DNA of 64,000 nucleotides, taken from assembly GCA_013347225.1 (NCBI GenBank), contig CP054595.1, forward strand, positions 930,001 to 994,000, read 5' to 3'. Position 1 is the stretch's first letter; each line of letters opens with the position of its first letter. This stretch comes from Candidatus Accumulibacter similis (GTDB taxonomy: Bacteria; Pseudomonadota; Gammaproteobacteria; Burkholderiales; Rhodocyclaceae). The position numbers and the translations under genes were made by a program. Shown here in pieces: positions 41,515-50,130 of this stretch. The notes under the pieces were generated by a model. That model worked only from the letters and a program-made list of their open reading frames with translations, searched no databases and was not told where the DNA came from.

Positions 41515-42378
41515 TCAGGACTCCTGAGTAGGAATGGAGGGGGTAAGGCGACGAGCGAAGTCGAGCCGCTCGGGTGCGGGTCGGGTCGGGCCGGCGATCT
41601 TGGCCATCAGGCGGCCGAGGTGAGGCTCCTCGACGGCATCGAGTCGGCCGGACCGGTCCTTGGCGGGGTAGCCCCACGCGTTCAGCGTGTGGCAGACGAA
41701 GGCGCGGTAACTCGAACCGTCGTCAGCCTTGAGTTCGGCGAGGGTGATCACCTCATCGACGATGCCGGGCAGTTCGAGGCCCGTCTTCGAACCGTCGATC
41801 TGCAACGAGAAGACCCGGCGATTGAAATCGTCGAGTCGCTCATCGAGGATGCCGACGAACCAGACGTTCTTGCCGCGCGTGTGCTGCAGGTGGGTCAGCC
41901 AGGCGATCATTTCCTGGCCCATCAGGCCGTAGGCGCCCCGACTGTCGGGCTTGCCGGTCTTCTCGGAGTAGGCCTGCGGCTGGCCCTTGCACCATTGCAG
42001 ACAAAGGCGGCCAGCGACGGTGATCGAGTCGACGAAGATGGTCTCGTACCGGTCGAGCACCGATGGCGATCCGAAGCGGGCGCACACCGCATCGAAGTGC
42101 GCTGAACTGAATGACTGGTCCTCGCGCAATGCCGGATTCGGTCCGCCGATGAACACCGCGAAGTCGCGGCATTCCTGCCAGGTCCGCGGGCGCAGCGTGT
42201 CTCCCGGCCAGCCCTCGACCGCCAGGTCGCCGGCCTCGAGATCGAAAAACAGTGTGGCTGTCGGCTGCAGTGCCCAGAGTTGGGACGTCTTGCCGATGCC
42301 GCTCTTGCCGACGAGGACGCCCTTGACACCGCGCCGTTCGGCCAAGCGCTGATCGGCTGAGATGATGGGGAGTGCCAT
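41515..42378 (-). CDS. RecA-fold ATPase (Sak4-like)
   Basis: A 287-residue protein with P-loop GVLVGKSGIGKTSQLW (residues about 19-34), a Walker B-like ETIFVDSITVAGR, and a C-terminal DEVITLAELKADD region. It matches phage RecA-like ATP-binding proteins (AAA_24/Sak4) that act with DUF669 proteins in single-strand annealing recombination. It lies directly downstream of a small protein and 2 bases from the DUF669 gene. Confidence 0.85.
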   Translation of the reverse strand: MALPIISADQRLAERRGVKGVLVGKSGIGKTSQLWALQPTATLFFDLEAGDLAVEGWPGDTLRPRTWQECRDFAVFIGGPNPALREDQSFSSAHFDAVCARFGSPSVLDRYETIFVDSITVAGRLCLQWCKGQPQAYSEKTGKPDSRGAYGLMGQEMIAWLTHLQHTRGKNVWFVGILDERLDDFNRRVFSLQIDGSKTGLELPGIVDEVITLAELKADDGSSYRAFVCHTLNAWGYPAKDRSGRLDAVEEPHLGRLMAKIAGPTRPAPERLDFARRLTPSIPTQES

Positions 42379-42909
42379 TTACGCGGCCTCCTTCATCCGG
42401 AGTGGCGCGCCGCTCAGACTGGCCAGGATCAGGCTGTCGCTGGTGGCGCCGGCAGCCCACGCCAGGTCGCGCAGTTCCTTTACGGCGCGGTGACGGCGGG
42501 TGTCGGCGACGATCTGAGCCGACAGCAAGTCCAGGTGGGCGTCCACGTCGGCCAGCGTGACCTGCGTCAGTGGCTTGTAGATCACGCCCTCGTCGGTGTC
42601 GCCGTCGGCGTGCTCCACCGGAATGCTGAGGGCCTGCGGCAGTTGGCTGATCAGGGCGACGGGCACGCCCGGCAGTTCCATCTGGCTGACTGGGTTGCGG
42701 TCTTGCGTGCTCTTCTTGAGTTCGCGGCGCGCGATTTCGGTCAGTGCGTCCTCGGCGAGGCGGGTACCGAGCGTGAGGATGTCCGCCGTGCGGGTGGCGC
42801 AGACCAGGCGAGCGATCTCGCGCGGTCTGGCATGGCCGGTGACTTCAAAAGCGTGGATGATCTCTTCGCGAACCGCGTCGCGCAGATGGCTCATGGTGGG
42901 ATTACGCAT
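42379..42909 (-). CDS. Hypothetical protein, 176 residues
   Basis: Start ATG 42909 is preferred over longer or shorter alternatives because GGAG lies 8 bases upstream. The N-terminal part (SHLRDAVREEIIHAFEVTGH, PREIARLV) resembles a winged helix. The middle has LPQALSIPVEHADGDTDEGV and the end is helical. No family recognised. It follows the ParB-like gene in an overlapping arrangement and precedes the ATPase gene by 1 base, so it is part of the replication operon. Confidence 0.65.
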   Translation of the reverse strand: MRNPTMSHLRDAVREEIIHAFEVTGHARPREIARLVCATRTADILTLGTRLAEDALTEIARRELKKSTQDRNPVSQMELPGVPVALISQLPQALSIPVEHADGDTDEGVIYKPLTQVTLADVDAHLDLLSAQIVADTRRHRAVKELRDLAWAAGATSDSLILASLSGAPLRMKEAA

Positions 42910-43933
42910 GGTGTTGGCTCCAAAGTTGGTGGAGTTCATGAAGGAACGGAACCGCCCGCGACAGCCACTCGGTGACGTTGCGGTACTGGTAGGGCGGGAT
43001 CGAGGTCAGGGCTTCGCTGGGCGGGAAGGGAACGGTGGCGAGCGATTCGAGGCACTCGCGCAAGCGCATCCAGCGCTCCAGCCGCGCGGCTTCCTGCGGG
43101 TCTACCGGTGCGGTGTGGTAGCGTCCGTCGGTGGCGAGGACCGCGAGACCGGGTTTCCCCTGGGCCGCGATGCGCTTGGCCTCCGAGGGAGTGGGCAGCG
43201 CTGGCGCGTCGGCCTTGATCGCTTCGACGACCGAGCACTGTTCGCTGCCCGAGAGGTCTTGCTCTTGAGCGACCCGGTCGAAGATGCGCACGGCGGACGG
43301 GCCGCAGACGCCGGCCGCGGTAATGCGCTCCTTGACTTCGCGGGCGATGGCGCGGATTTCGTCCGGGGTGCGGGCGAGGGCTTCGCGCTGGGTTTCGGCC
43401 GGTAGAAGAGCGAGCTCGGCGGCCGTGGACACGGCGACCTGGCCTTGATCGACGGCGGCCACGAGTTCGGGAGTTCCGTTCTGGAGCACCTTGGCGGCGC
43501 TGGCGACCGAGCGGGGCGAGACCTGCAGCAGGCCCGCGGCTTGAGCCTGGGAAACCTCAGTTCGATTCTGCAACCTTGCAGAATCGAAAGTTGAATCGGT
43601 CCTGCTGGGCCGATCCCCACCTCTGGCCATATTTGCCTTCCGTGCCGCAACGGTGGCTCGCTGGCTCTCGGTCAGATGCCGGCGATGCAGGTTGAGGGAC
43701 ACGACGAGGACAAACGGATCGATCGCTTCGGCACTGACATCGCGTACCAGTGGTTCGATGCCCAGTTGCTCGCAGGCCCGGAGGCGGCAGCGGCCGTCGA
43801 TGACCTGCCCGTTTAGGATCAGGATGGGTTCGCGCTGGCCGTTGGCCGCGATATCCGCCGTCAGCCCGGCGAGGGCCGACGCATCCATCTCCGGGAAGAT
43901 CTCGGCGGCGGGATGCAGGGGATAGTGGCTCAT
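42902..43933 (-). CDS. ParB-like nuclease/partition-type protein
   Basis: A 343-residue protein from ATG 43933. Residues about 1-90 form a ParB N-terminal-like domain (ALAGLTADIAANGQREPILI, GQVIDGRCRLRACEQLG), followed by a helix-turn-helix region (QAQAAGLLQVSPRSVASAAK). This arrangement resembles phage ParB-domain transcription or nuclease proteins. The 3' half is helical and unassigned. ATG overlaps the preceding gene stop (ATGA). Confidence 0.75.
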   Translation of the reverse strand: MSHYPLHPAAEIFPEMDASALAGLTADIAANGQREPILILNGQVIDGRCRLRACEQLGIEPLVRDVSAEAIDPFVLVVSLNLHRRHLTESQRATVAARKANMARGGDRPSRTDSTFDSARLQNRTEVSQAQAAGLLQVSPRSVASAAKVLQNGTPELVAAVDQGQVAVSTAAELALLPAETQREALARTPDEIRAIAREVKERITAAGVCGPSAVRIFDRVAQEQDLSGSEQCSVVEAIKADAPALPTPSEAKRIAAQGKPGLAVLATDGRYHTAPVDPQEAARLERWMRLRECLESLATVPFPPSEALTSIPPYQYRNVTEWLSRAVPFLHELHQLWSQHHA

Positions 43934-44409
43934 GGCTGGCCCTCTCCAACGCGACCGAGCGTGAACTTCGCCTTGCCCGTCTTGACGGTGCGTGCCGGTA
44001 CGAAGGCGCTCTTGAGCGACTCGGGCCACGCGTTGAACTTGGTTTCGGAGACGCGGTAGCTGATCTCGAGGTACTGGGTCGGGTCGTCGCCGCTGGCGGC
44101 GATGCGCCGCGCGATGTCGGCGAGCTGGTTCTGGTCCCAGTCGACCTTCTTGGGCAGGTCGGCGGTGATCCGGACGTCGCCATCGTCGAAGCTCACGACG
44201 CCGGTGTCCTTGCCCTGCTGCCGGCGCATTTGCTGTGCCAACTCGGCGAAGCGGCGCTGATACTCCGCCTGCAGCGCCTCCTCGCAGTGCTGAATGGCTT
44301 GCTTGGAACGGGATAGCCCACTGGCGATGGCGACCAGTTGGAGCAAAGACTGGAGTCTCAGATCGGGAATGGCGAGCGGTTCGAAGGGGCTTGAAGCGAG
44401 AGGGGTCAT
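43930..44409 (-). CDS. Hypothetical phage protein, 159 residues
   Basis: A protein with a coiled-coil-like middle (SKQAIQHCEEALQAEYQRRF AELAQQMRRQQ, given in two parts) and a C-terminal TVKTGKAKFTLGRVGE. Some features match phage proteins near replication genes in related prophages. No family name can be given. Four-base overlap with the ParB-like gene downstream. Confidence 0.6.
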   Translation of the reverse strand: MTPLASSPFEPLAIPDLRLQSLLQLVAIASGLSRSKQAIQHCEEALQAEYQRRFAELAQQMRRQQGKDTGVVSFDDGDVRITADLPKKVDWDQNQLADIARRIAASGDDPTQYLEISYRVSETKFNAWPESLKSAFVPARTVKTGKAKFTLGRVGEGQP

Positions 44410-44441
44410 GACGTTCTCCGGTCAGGTCAGGGGTTGGGCGC

Positions 44442-44834
44442 TCAGTGCGCCGGGGTGCGCAGTTGCAGCCGGACGTCCGAGGCTTTGGGGGTCATCCGGG
44501 AGCGAACGGCGAGGTAGCGAAAGACGAAGGGATCGACGCGCTGGCTCACCAGATGCACCAGGCCGAGTTCGCAGGCGAGCCAGGCGCGTTTGGCGACGGC
44601 GTGGATGCGTTGGCGCTCTTTCGGCGGGTACGGGCTGGTGGTGGCAGAGCGATCGAGCAACAGCAGCCCCTGGTGATACTGGAGGCGCTCGCCGGGGAGG
44701 GCGGTGGCGATCCAGTCGCAGAGGGTCGAGTCGGTGAGCGGTATCGCCGGCACGTACAGCGGCGCTGCGAACTCTGCCGCCGGGAGGCTGGCCTCGCCTG
44801 GGGACAGCGCAGAGAGAGGGTCGAAAGCGTTCAT
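44442..44834 (-). CDS. Hypothetical protein, 130 residues
   Basis: Start at ATG 44834 after GGAGAACCCC. Sequence: NAFDPLSALSPGEASLPAAE, then TDSTLCDWIATALPGERLQY, YHQGLLLLDRSA, RIHAVAKRAWLACELGLVHL and QRVDPFVFRYLAVRS. Small alpha/beta protein typical of integrative elements. No enzyme motif. First gene after the sigma factor. Confidence 0.6.
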   Translation of the reverse strand: MNAFDPLSALSPGEASLPAAEFAAPLYVPAIPLTDSTLCDWIATALPGERLQYHQGLLLLDRSATTSPYPPKERQRIHAVAKRAWLACELGLVHLVSQRVDPFVFRYLAVRSRMTPKASDVRLQLRTPAH

Positions 44835-44931
44835 GGGGTTCTCCGTCAGTGGGCCGCGGCACAAGAGCGTGGGCGATGAAGGTTTTTACCGAGCGCCCAG
44901 GAGATTTGTCTCAGGGGGGTATGAGTGGGGA

Positions 44932-45588
44932 TCAGGCAGCTGCCTGGAGGCCGAACATGCGTAGATGCATCCGCAGGTCGGCGACCCGGCGATAGAAAGT
45001 GGCCCGCGACACACCGGCGCTCCGGCTGGCAGAGGGAAGATCGTCCTCGTCCGTCAGCAGGTGGAGCAGCGAGCGCTGCTCGTCGTCCATGAGCCGAATG
45101 GCCTGTTCGAGATCCCGCAGGACATGTATCTCGTCATACGGGTTGGAAACCTCGCCCCACAGCGGCACCATGGAGTCTGGCGCGGCCAGTGCGTCGAGCT
45201 GATCCAGTTCGCGATCGTCGGTCTCGTCGCTGAAGCCAAAGCTCAGACGCCAACGATCCTTCTTCAGGTCTTCGAGGAAGCCGGAGGCGCGATGCGCGGA
45301 GACGATTCCGGTGAAGGTCCCGGCACTGCCTCTGCTCGGATCAAACTCGCCGGCACGCTCCAGCAGGTCAAGGAGCAGCGACTGATGGAGATCCTCCCGG
45401 TCGGCCCGGGACAGGCCGAAGCGGACCGCCGCCCGGTAGCTACGGGTCTTGGCAGCCTGCCAAGCCGACTCGAAGTACACCTGGTTGGCGCACGGGCCAG
45501 CGACACCGCACGGCGGTGAATGACCGGCGCCGGGCTCAACGTCGTGCGGTGGCTCAGGCCATCGCCGGGCTCGTGGGTGGGCTTCCAT
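44932..45588 (-). CDS. Sigma-70-like (ECF-type) RNA polymerase sigma factor
   Basis: A 218-residue protein. Residues about 48-100 resemble sigma region 2 (FGLSRADREDLHQSLLLDLL with GTFTGIVSAHRASGFLED), and residues about 165-215 resemble region 4 with a helix-turn-helix (SASRSAGVSRATFYRRVADL). A long acidic linker lies between. It would redirect host RNA polymerase. It is the first gene of the replication operon, and its upstream region carries 22-bp tandem repeats, now split by an IS21-like element. Confidence 0.75.
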   Translation of the reverse strand: MEAHPRARRWPEPPHDVEPGAGHSPPCGVAGPCANQVYFESAWQAAKTRSYRAAVRFGLSRADREDLHQSLLLDLLERAGEFDPSRGSAGTFTGIVSAHRASGFLEDLKKDRWRLSFGFSDETDDRELDQLDALAAPDSMVPLWGEVSNPYDEIHVLRDLEQAIRLMDDEQRSLLHLLTDEDDLPSASRSAGVSRATFYRRVADLRMHLRMFGLQAAA

Positions 45589-45666
45589 GATGATGACTCC
45601 TGTGGTGTTGGGGCAGGGTCATCATCGGGATCGCGAAAAAGAAAAGAAATACGAGAGCTGCGCTCT

Positions 45667-45712
45667 CTGTACGCTCCGCTACAAGCTCTCTGTACGGTCT
45701 GCTATGCAGCTC
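45667..45712. repeat. 22-bp tandem repeat array, left part
   Basis: Two units of the CTGTACGSTCYGCTRTGCAGC type (starting 45667 and 45690) upstream of the sigma-factor gene. The remaining five units lie on the other side of the IS21-like element (50131-50242), in the same orientation. Confidence 0.85.
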
Positions 45713-46141
45713 AATTTGCGCACTCCGCAGCACTCCTTGACGCTCACGAAACCTGACCCTTTTTCGCTCACGAGAATGGATCCATCGGAGGCACAGGTGG
45801 TGGTCTGTGCGCGGCTTCAGGCGAGGGTGAAGGGGTTGCGGCAGCGGGGTTCGGCAAGCGGTGCGCGGGGACTTCTGGCGTATGGGAGGGCAGCCGTGGC
45901 GTTGCGGGAGAGGCGCCCCGGAACTGGGTCAAGGGCAGGCTGCGGCTTTTCGCAGCCTGGCGCAGCGTCCCTTGACGCAGCGCAGGGGCGATACGCTGGG
46001 GCGTGGCAGTCAGAGCGGCAGTATCGCGCTGACTGCCATGCAGACCGGCGTTTTCGGACGTTGGGCCGGCGTCGCGGTCGGCGAGAAGCGACCGTGACGC
46101 GGGGCGAACCCACTGCCGCCGTTCGCTGGCACTGGCAAGCG

Positions 46142-46963
46142 CTACGCGGACGCGTCTGGCGAAGTCCTCTTGCGCGACGTGGCGCGCGTGGGGGCAGCCG
46201 GCGGGGCCGTCGTCTGGCGTTCCTGGGAAACGGCCGGTTCGCTGCGCAGACTCGAACCACTCAGGCGCAGGATCGTGCAGCGATGCTGCAGGCGGTCGAG
46301 GAGCGCATCGACCAGCGCCTTCTTCTGAAACAGCTCGTACCAGTCGGGCAGGTCGAGATTCGTCGTGACGATCGTCGACAGACGCAAGCTGTAGCGCTGG
46401 TCCATCAGGCGGAAGAACGCATTCACCTGCTCGGGTTTCAGGTTGAGGTAGCCGAGTTCGTCGATGGCGATCAGCGGCAGGCGGCACAACTGATTGAGCA
46501 GCCCGACCGTCGAGCGGTCGGCGAGCGAGGCATACAACTCGTCGAGCAGAACCTGCGCGTTATAGAACCGGGCACGGTAGCCATTCAGACAGGCTTCGCG
46601 CAGGAGCCCGACGGCGATTCCCGACTTGCCCGTTCCGGGAGGGCCGATCAGCAGCAGGTTCTCGCCGCGCCGCAGAAAGTCCAGTCCCGCAAGGCTCAGG
46701 ACCTGCGCCTTGTTCACGCTCGGCTGGTGGGCAAAGGGAAACGACTGCAAGGTCCACGGCCAGGGCAGACGCGCCTGCGCCAGACGATAAGCGAGGCTCT
46801 TCTCGCGCCGCGCCGCGTCTTCGGCGCTGAGCAGACGAAAGACGACCTCCGCAACGGGCGAACCTTGCCGCTCGGCGGCATCGAGTTCCTCGTCGAGGAC
46901 GCGAGCGATGCCGGAGCAACGCATCTGCTCGATCAGGGCACGCAGGCGCTCACGCATCCTCAT
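46142..46963 (-). CDS. istB: IstB-like ATPase of the IS21-like element
   Basis: A 273-residue AAA+ ATPase with Walker A LLLIGPPGTGKSGIAV (about residues 104-118), Walker B PLIAIDELGYLNL and a sensor-like TIVTTNLDLPDWYELF. IstB stimulates transposition by IstA. The C-terminal 30 residues are basic and disordered, somewhat longer than usual. It overlaps istA by 14 bases. Confidence 0.93.
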   Translation of the reverse strand: MRMRERLRALIEQMRCSGIARVLDEELDAAERQGSPVAEVVFRLLSAEDAARREKSLAYRLAQARLPWPWTLQSFPFAHQPSVNKAQVLSLAGLDFLRRGENLLLIGPPGTGKSGIAVGLLREACLNGYRARFYNAQVLLDELYASLADRSTVGLLNQLCRLPLIAIDELGYLNLKPEQVNAFFRLMDQRYSLRLSTIVTTNLDLPDWYELFQKKALVDALLDRLQHRCTILRLSGSSLRSEPAVSQERQTTAPPAAPTRATSRKRTSPDASA

Positions 46964-48341
46964 CCCCCTCGTCGAGATGGAAGAACGCCCCGGCGACCTG
47001 CTGCAGGATCATCGCCTCCAGGCGGCCGAGATCGAAGAGACCGAACTGCAGCGCCTGCGCCACTGCGGCCAGGAAGGGTGCTTGCGGATAAGTCCGCCGG
47101 AATGCCAGCAAGCGGCGCAGCGGCCGCACCCCGCGGCCATGCGCCTGTTTGACCAGAGCCGCGACGTACGCGTCGAGCACCGGGTGGTGCCCCTGCAGCA
47201 ACGTCGCCTCGGGCGCTGGCGTGCGGAGTCGGCCCTGCGGTGTCGGGTGGTGTCCGGGCAGCTTCTGCTTCGCACCGCGGATACCGATCAGGCGCGGGTG
47301 CACCGCGACGACCTCGTCGCGCGCACAGATCCGCAGTTCGTCGGAATACAGATACACCGTCAGCGTCTTCCCCACCCAGCGTTCGGGAACCGAGTAGCGA
47401 TTGGTCTCGACCGACACGAAGCCGTACAGATCGACCACCCGCTCGGCCACCTGATAGACCGGTGGCAGGACAGCCGGCAGCCGTTGCAGGCAGGGCCTCT
47501 CGACCGCGTAGGCCGCGCTCGGCGCCATCCCGAGGACACGCTTCGGCTTGGCATTCGCCACCGTCTCGCACCAGGCCCGCGCCTGCTCGTTCAGGTCGGC
47601 GAAATCGGCGAACGTCCGGCCGGCCAGGAAATGGCCTTCGACCCAGGCAAAGGGTCTTTCGACGCGCCCCTTGCGATCGGGTTGATTGACCGGGTGGGCA
47701 CGGAAGGCGAATCCCAGCGTGCGCGCGAACGCCACCATCTCGGGCGCGAACACCGCGTCGTCGCCGGCGCCGTCGACGACGATCACGCTCGTGTTGTCGA
47801 TGACGCAGGTCGGGCAGCAGCCGGCCAGGAAGCGCACCGCCTCGAGCAGGAACTGCTTGGCCTCAAAGCGCGTGAAGCGCGGGTAGTACCGGATGAACAG
47901 ACAGCGCGAGTACGCCAGGATCAAGGACGCGCATTGTGCCGTCAGCGTCTTGCCGGCGAGGGTCACGCGGTGCGGCGAGGTATCGTGCTGCATCTCCTGG
48001 CCGGGCGCAAAGACATACTCGCCCGAGCGCTTGGGCGGGGTGCGCAGGCCGGCTTCCCGGATCCAGCGGGTGAGCGTGCTGTAGCCGGGATCGACGCCCA
48101 GTTCCGCCTGCAGCATCTCCTGTAGGCGGACCCCGTTGCCGCGCACGCGCGCGAAAGCGGCAGGGAGCCAGAGGCGTACCGGCGCCGGGCACGCGGGCTC
48201 GCGCGCCTCGGCAAGAACCGGCGATCGCAGAATGCGGCGAATGGTATTACGCGAGAGACTCAAGAGCCGACTGATCTCGCGTATCGCCAGGCCTTGCTGA
48301 TGCAGCGTCTGGACGGATTGACGAATCTCTTTGGATATCAT
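46950..48341 (-). CDS. istA: IstA-like transposase of the IS21-like element
   Basis: A 463-residue protein. The N-terminus has a helix-turn-helix (ISRLLSLSRNTIRRILR, residues about 22-40). The rve integrase core contains GQEMQHDTSPHRV, a CCPTCVIDNTSVIVVDGAG segment and the Glu of GRVERPFAWVEGHFLAG. It cuts and joins the element ends. It overlaps the end of the ParB-like gene by 95 bases, so they are probably translated from one mRNA. Confidence 0.93.
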   Translation of the reverse strand: MISKEIRQSVQTLHQQGLAIREISRLLSLSRNTIRRILRSPVLAEAREPACPAPVRLWLPAAFARVRGNGVRLQEMLQAELGVDPGYSTLTRWIREAGLRTPPKRSGEYVFAPGQEMQHDTSPHRVTLAGKTLTAQCASLILAYSRCLFIRYYPRFTRFEAKQFLLEAVRFLAGCCPTCVIDNTSVIVVDGAGDDAVFAPEMVAFARTLGFAFRAHPVNQPDRKGRVERPFAWVEGHFLAGRTFADFADLNEQARAWCETVANAKPKRVLGMAPSAAYAVERPCLQRLPAVLPPVYQVAERVVDLYGFVSVETNRYSVPERWVGKTLTVYLYSDELRICARDEVVAVHPRLIGIRGAKQKLPGHHPTPQGRLRTPAPEATLLQGHHPVLDAYVAALVKQAHGRGVRPLRRLLAFRRTYPQAPFLAAVAQALQFGLFDLGRLEAMILQQVAGAFFHLDEGDEDA

Positions 48342-49245
48342 GTGGGCAGATCCGGGTCAGATGGCGCTGCAACGATTCGAGCGCCGGTTGCAGAGCAGCC
48401 ACGGCCGTCCTGACGACCGGCGGCAGAGGGGTCGCGGACGAACTCAATGCGGACAAACGCCGCTTCAGGCGGGTGCCGACGGCTTCCAGGATGCGCACAT
48501 CGGCGAGCACCTCGCCTTCCGGCCCAGCACGCAGACGTTCGGCAACCTGCTCCTCTTGCCGGGCTGCGACGGCCTCGAGCAACAGTTTCGGGGACTCGAC
48601 CATGCGCTCACGCACGGGTCGCGCAGCGCGTTGGTACTGCGCGAACCAGTTGGCCAACTGCCGCGTTGACAGGGGCGTTTGGCGCAGGGTCGCGAGCAGT
48701 CGTTCGGCGTGCGCGCTGTTGGCGCGCGCCAACGGTCCGAGGATGCGCACCGCCGCCCAAGTCGACACCTGCCCCTGGCGTACGGCCTCGAGCAAGGCAT
48801 CCGACAGACCCCCGAGCAGTTGCAGGCGGCGATTGACCCAACTCGCATCGCGCCCGCAACGCCGGGCGACTTCGTGTTGGCTCAACGACGCGCCGGAAAT
48901 CAACTCGCGCAACAGGAAGGCTTCTTCGATCGGCGCGAACGATCGGCTGTGCGTACGCGCCAACACGCCCAACAGCGCCTGCACGAGGTCCACCGGCCAG
49001 CACTCGACCTCTGCCCGGTCGCGCCCGAGGGAACGCAGCGCGGCGATCCGGCGATAACCGTCGACCAGGATGAACGCCTGGCCCTCCCCGGCGACCGCGA
49101 TGCAGGGAACCAACTGCCCATCCGCGGCGATCGATCGGGCCAGACGCGTGATCGCCGGCGGGTCCGGCAGGCGAAGCGATGCGTAGCGCAATTCGAGACG
49201 GTGCAGGTCGAGGGTCAGAACCCCCACAGCCGACGACTGATCCAT
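48247..49245 (-). CDS. ParB-like protein carried by the IS21-like element
   Basis: A 332-residue protein from ATG 49245, preceded by AGGAGG. The ParB N-terminal domain (residues about 30-120) contains ARSIAADGQLVPCIAVAG and ILVDGYRRIAALRSLG; the next region has an HTH (LSQHEVARRCGRDASWVNRR). The C-terminal third is helical and arginine-rich. ParB-like genes are not part of ordinary IS21 elements; here the gene lies inside the element ends and overlaps istA, so it probably belongs to transposition or target selection (inference). Confidence 0.85.
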   Translation of the reverse strand: MDQSSAVGVLTLDLHRLELRYASLRLPDPPAITRLARSIAADGQLVPCIAVAGEGQAFILVDGYRRIAALRSLGRDRAEVECWPVDLVQALLGVLARTHSRSFAPIEEAFLLRELISGASLSQHEVARRCGRDASWVNRRLQLLGGLSDALLEAVRQGQVSTWAAVRILGPLARANSAHAERLLATLRQTPLSTRQLANWFAQYQRAARPVRERMVESPKLLLEAVAARQEEQVAERLRAGPEGEVLADVRILEAVGTRLKRRLSALSSSATPLPPVVRTAVAALQPALESLQRHLTRICPHDIQRDSSIRPDAASARPGDTRDQSALESLA

Positions 49246-49319
49246 GCGAGAAACCTCCTGTCGGACCCAGCGTAGCGGCCACCTGCCGCCAGGGCGAGCA
49301 CGTCGTCTTTTGCAATTCC

Positions 49320-49757
49320 TCAGGGTGAGGCGCAAGCCGCTGTAATGACGGTGATTTCGACCATCCACGCGTCACTCTTTGCAAGCGCGGCGTCCACCAC
49401 ACGGGACAAACGGTAGGTGCCTGAAGGAATGGGCATTTCAGCCTTTGACGCGTCCATCTTTGCAACCTGCCCGGTCGCCCTGTCCTGCGCCCTTTGCCGC
49501 TGCCGGGCACGGTTGCGCTCGGCGTACTCCGGGTGCTGGCGTCGATAGTCCCGCCAATAATCCGGATGGCGTTCTGCCCAGGCCTTCTGTACCCGCTTCT
49601 GGTTCTCGCGATAGTCCGGATCGTTCTGCCGCTTGGCCGCCTGCCAGCGCCGTCGCCGTTCGCGTTGGCAGGCGGCAGCGGAACAGAAGCGTTGCTCGGC
49701 CACTTGCGGGCGTGGCCGAAAGAGCTCTTGGCACGCCTGGCATCTCCGGAATTCCAT
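49320..49757 (-). CDS. Zinc-finger protein carried by the IS21-like element
   Basis: A 145-residue protein. The start at 49757 is preferred to the GTG at 49775. Cysteines of RRCQACQELFRPRPQ and RFCSAAACQRERRRRWQ form a zinc-binding site, followed by a strongly basic, helical region (NQKRVQKAWAERHPDYWRDY and RNRARQRQRAQDR). Probable DNA-binding accessory protein of the element. I recall similar Cys-rich genes beside ParB-like and istA genes, which supports a functional group. Confidence 0.75.
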   Translation of the reverse strand: MEFRRCQACQELFRPRPQVAEQRFCSAAACQRERRRRWQAAKRQNDPDYRENQKRVQKAWAERHPDYWRDYRRQHPEYAERNRARQRQRAQDRATGQVAKMDASKAEMPIPSGTYRLSRVVDAALAKSDAWMVEITVITAACASP

Positions 49758-50130
49758 GGTGGCTGCTCCCCGCACGAGATGGTGATGTCGGGCGGCAAGA
49801 TAGGGCTGCCGGAGTGTGTGTTGGCCGTCAGTCGGTCCAGGAAATCCGGGGAGGGGCCGTTCCCGGTAACGGGCGCCGTGACGGGGGACCGGGTCGCGCC
49901 CTCACGAAGAAGCGTCTTCGGACCAGCGCTCCATCACTCCGGGCCACCAGCCGCCATCGGAACCGATGCCGCTCAACCTGGCGAGACGTCTCCCGGATTC
50001 TCAGCAGCCAGAACATCTCCCCTTGCGGCGCACGCTCCAACATGCCCGAGCAGACCTCTCGCCAAGCCCGCGCTGTGGGTCAGCTTTGGTGAGCAGAAAC
50101 GGGTCAATTCTGGTGAGCGCCAAGGGCACT

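Larger units (their letters stand above)
45735..50125 (-). mobile_element. IS21-like element, 4391 bp, with ParB-like and zinc-finger passengers
   Basis: Left end 45735-45783 and complement of right end 50125-50077 are matching terminal regions, each with two tandem copies of a GCTCAC-N-A...TGACCC-like module and beginning CCTTG. A 5-bp duplication GCACT flanks the element (45730-45734 and 50126-50130). Inside, on the minus strand, lie a zinc-finger gene, a ParB-like gene, istA and istB, with istA/istB overlapping. IS21 elements usually carry only istA and istB and span about 2-2.5 kb. Regions 45735-46141 and 49758-50125 hold terminal sequences and no other gene. Confidence 0.85.

Noticed and set aside
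49869..50043. Short frames in the right end of the IS21-like element as an extra gene
   Set aside because: No ribosome site, no family motif; the interval is the non-coding terminus of the element.
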